Part shown: piece by piece, positions 63,879 to 64,000 of the stretch
How positions within the stretch are numbered: the stretch's first letter is position 1
Layout: every line of letters begins with the position of its first letter
Assembly: GCA_900314855.1 (NCBI GenBank)
Contig: OMWZ01000001.1
Location: 124,001-188,000 of the forward strand
Direction of reading: 5' to 3'
From: an uncultured Selenomonadales bacterium
GTDB taxonomy: Bacteria > Bacillota > Negativicutes > Acidaminococcales > Acidaminococcaceae
DNA length: 64,000 nt
The notes under the pieces: generated by a model
What the model saw: the letters and a program-made list of their open reading frames with translations, nothing else
What the model was told of the DNA's origin: nothing
The model's database searches: none
Program-made: the position numbers and the translations under genes

Positions 63879-63930
63879 ATTATAGCAAAAAGGCTGGACA
63901 GGGGAAAGTAGGCAAACATATTTTTGCCTA
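63879..63930 (-). promoter_or_regulatory. Promoter region of trmK with an inverted repeat
   Basis: A perfect TATAAT (63884-63879 on the minus strand) lies 35 bases upstream of trmK, with a poor -35 region. Just upstream, TAGGCAAA and TTTGCCTA form an 8-bp inverted repeat around six bases (63909-63930); it may be an operator or the terminator of a gene outside the window. The rest to base 64000 shows no gene. Confidence 0.45.
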
Positions 63931-64000
63931 TTTATTCCGGATTTCTCACGGAACGACGGGATTTTTCAGGTCTCCTCCATTATATAACTCATAGGCTCCC

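Overview
The window comes from a diderm Firmicute, most likely class Negativicutes; the genus cannot be fixed from sequence alone. The evidence is the combination of a Gram-positive-type replicative polymerase (PolC), a short NusA and Firmicutes operon order (rimP-nusA-ylxR-ylxQ-infB-rbfA; rpsB-tsf-pyrH-frr-uppS-cdsA-dxr-rseP-ispG-proS-polC) with two TonB-dependent outer-membrane receptors. The DNA is GC-rich, so long open frames opposite real genes are common. Most genes lie on the minus strand.

Layout. 1-5.3 kb: threonine branch (thrB partial at the edge, hom, an ACT regulator), plsY, der and cobO. 5.4-6.9 kb: a DUF512 radical-SAM-like protein. 7.0-15.9 kb: the translation and transcription operon rimP-nusA-rnpM(ylxR)-ylxQ-infB-rbfA-nrnA-truB-ribF, followed by rpsO with its own promoter. 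16.0-27.5 kb: uppS-cdsA-dxr-rseP-ispG-proS-MgtC-polC, joining isoprenoid and phospholipid synthesis, intramembrane proteolysis and replication, with a ferredoxin upstream. 27.7-31.0 kb: rpsB-tsf and pyrH-frr. 31.0-39.4 kb: thrC, ybaK, then plus-strand nadE, minus fabK, a plus-strand exported protein of unknown function, and ilvD.

39.5-51.0 kb is the accessory region and is visibly more A+T-rich. A MerR regulator (plus) diverges from a minus-strand operon: methyltransferase, TonB receptor (frameshifted), substrate-binding protein, two permeases, two ATPases, second TonB receptor. Both divergent promoters carry a perfect dyad with the same core, and the operon promoter has the 19-bp spacer typical of MerR activation. 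The cluster resembles a complete outer- and inner-membrane importer for a metal chelate, opine or peptide; the ligand is unknown.

51.1-64 kb returns to housekeeping genes: a zinc-ribbon membrane protein, a 531-residue protein of unknown function, murB, a YlbF-family protein, a VanX-like peptidase lacking a zinc ligand, a nitrilase-family hydrolase, a YqeG phosphatase, a WalKR-like two-component pair, an NlpC/P60 endopeptidase, rnpB, a small protein, a YhaM-like exonuclease, a Nif3 protein and trmK.

The most unusual observations are an RNase P RNA of only about 276 nt in which the specificity-domain segment (P8-P12, with conserved regions II and III) is missing while the catalytic domain is intact; a PolC with no embedded 3'-5' exonuclease domain; and the MerR-controlled uptake cluster with its matched operators.
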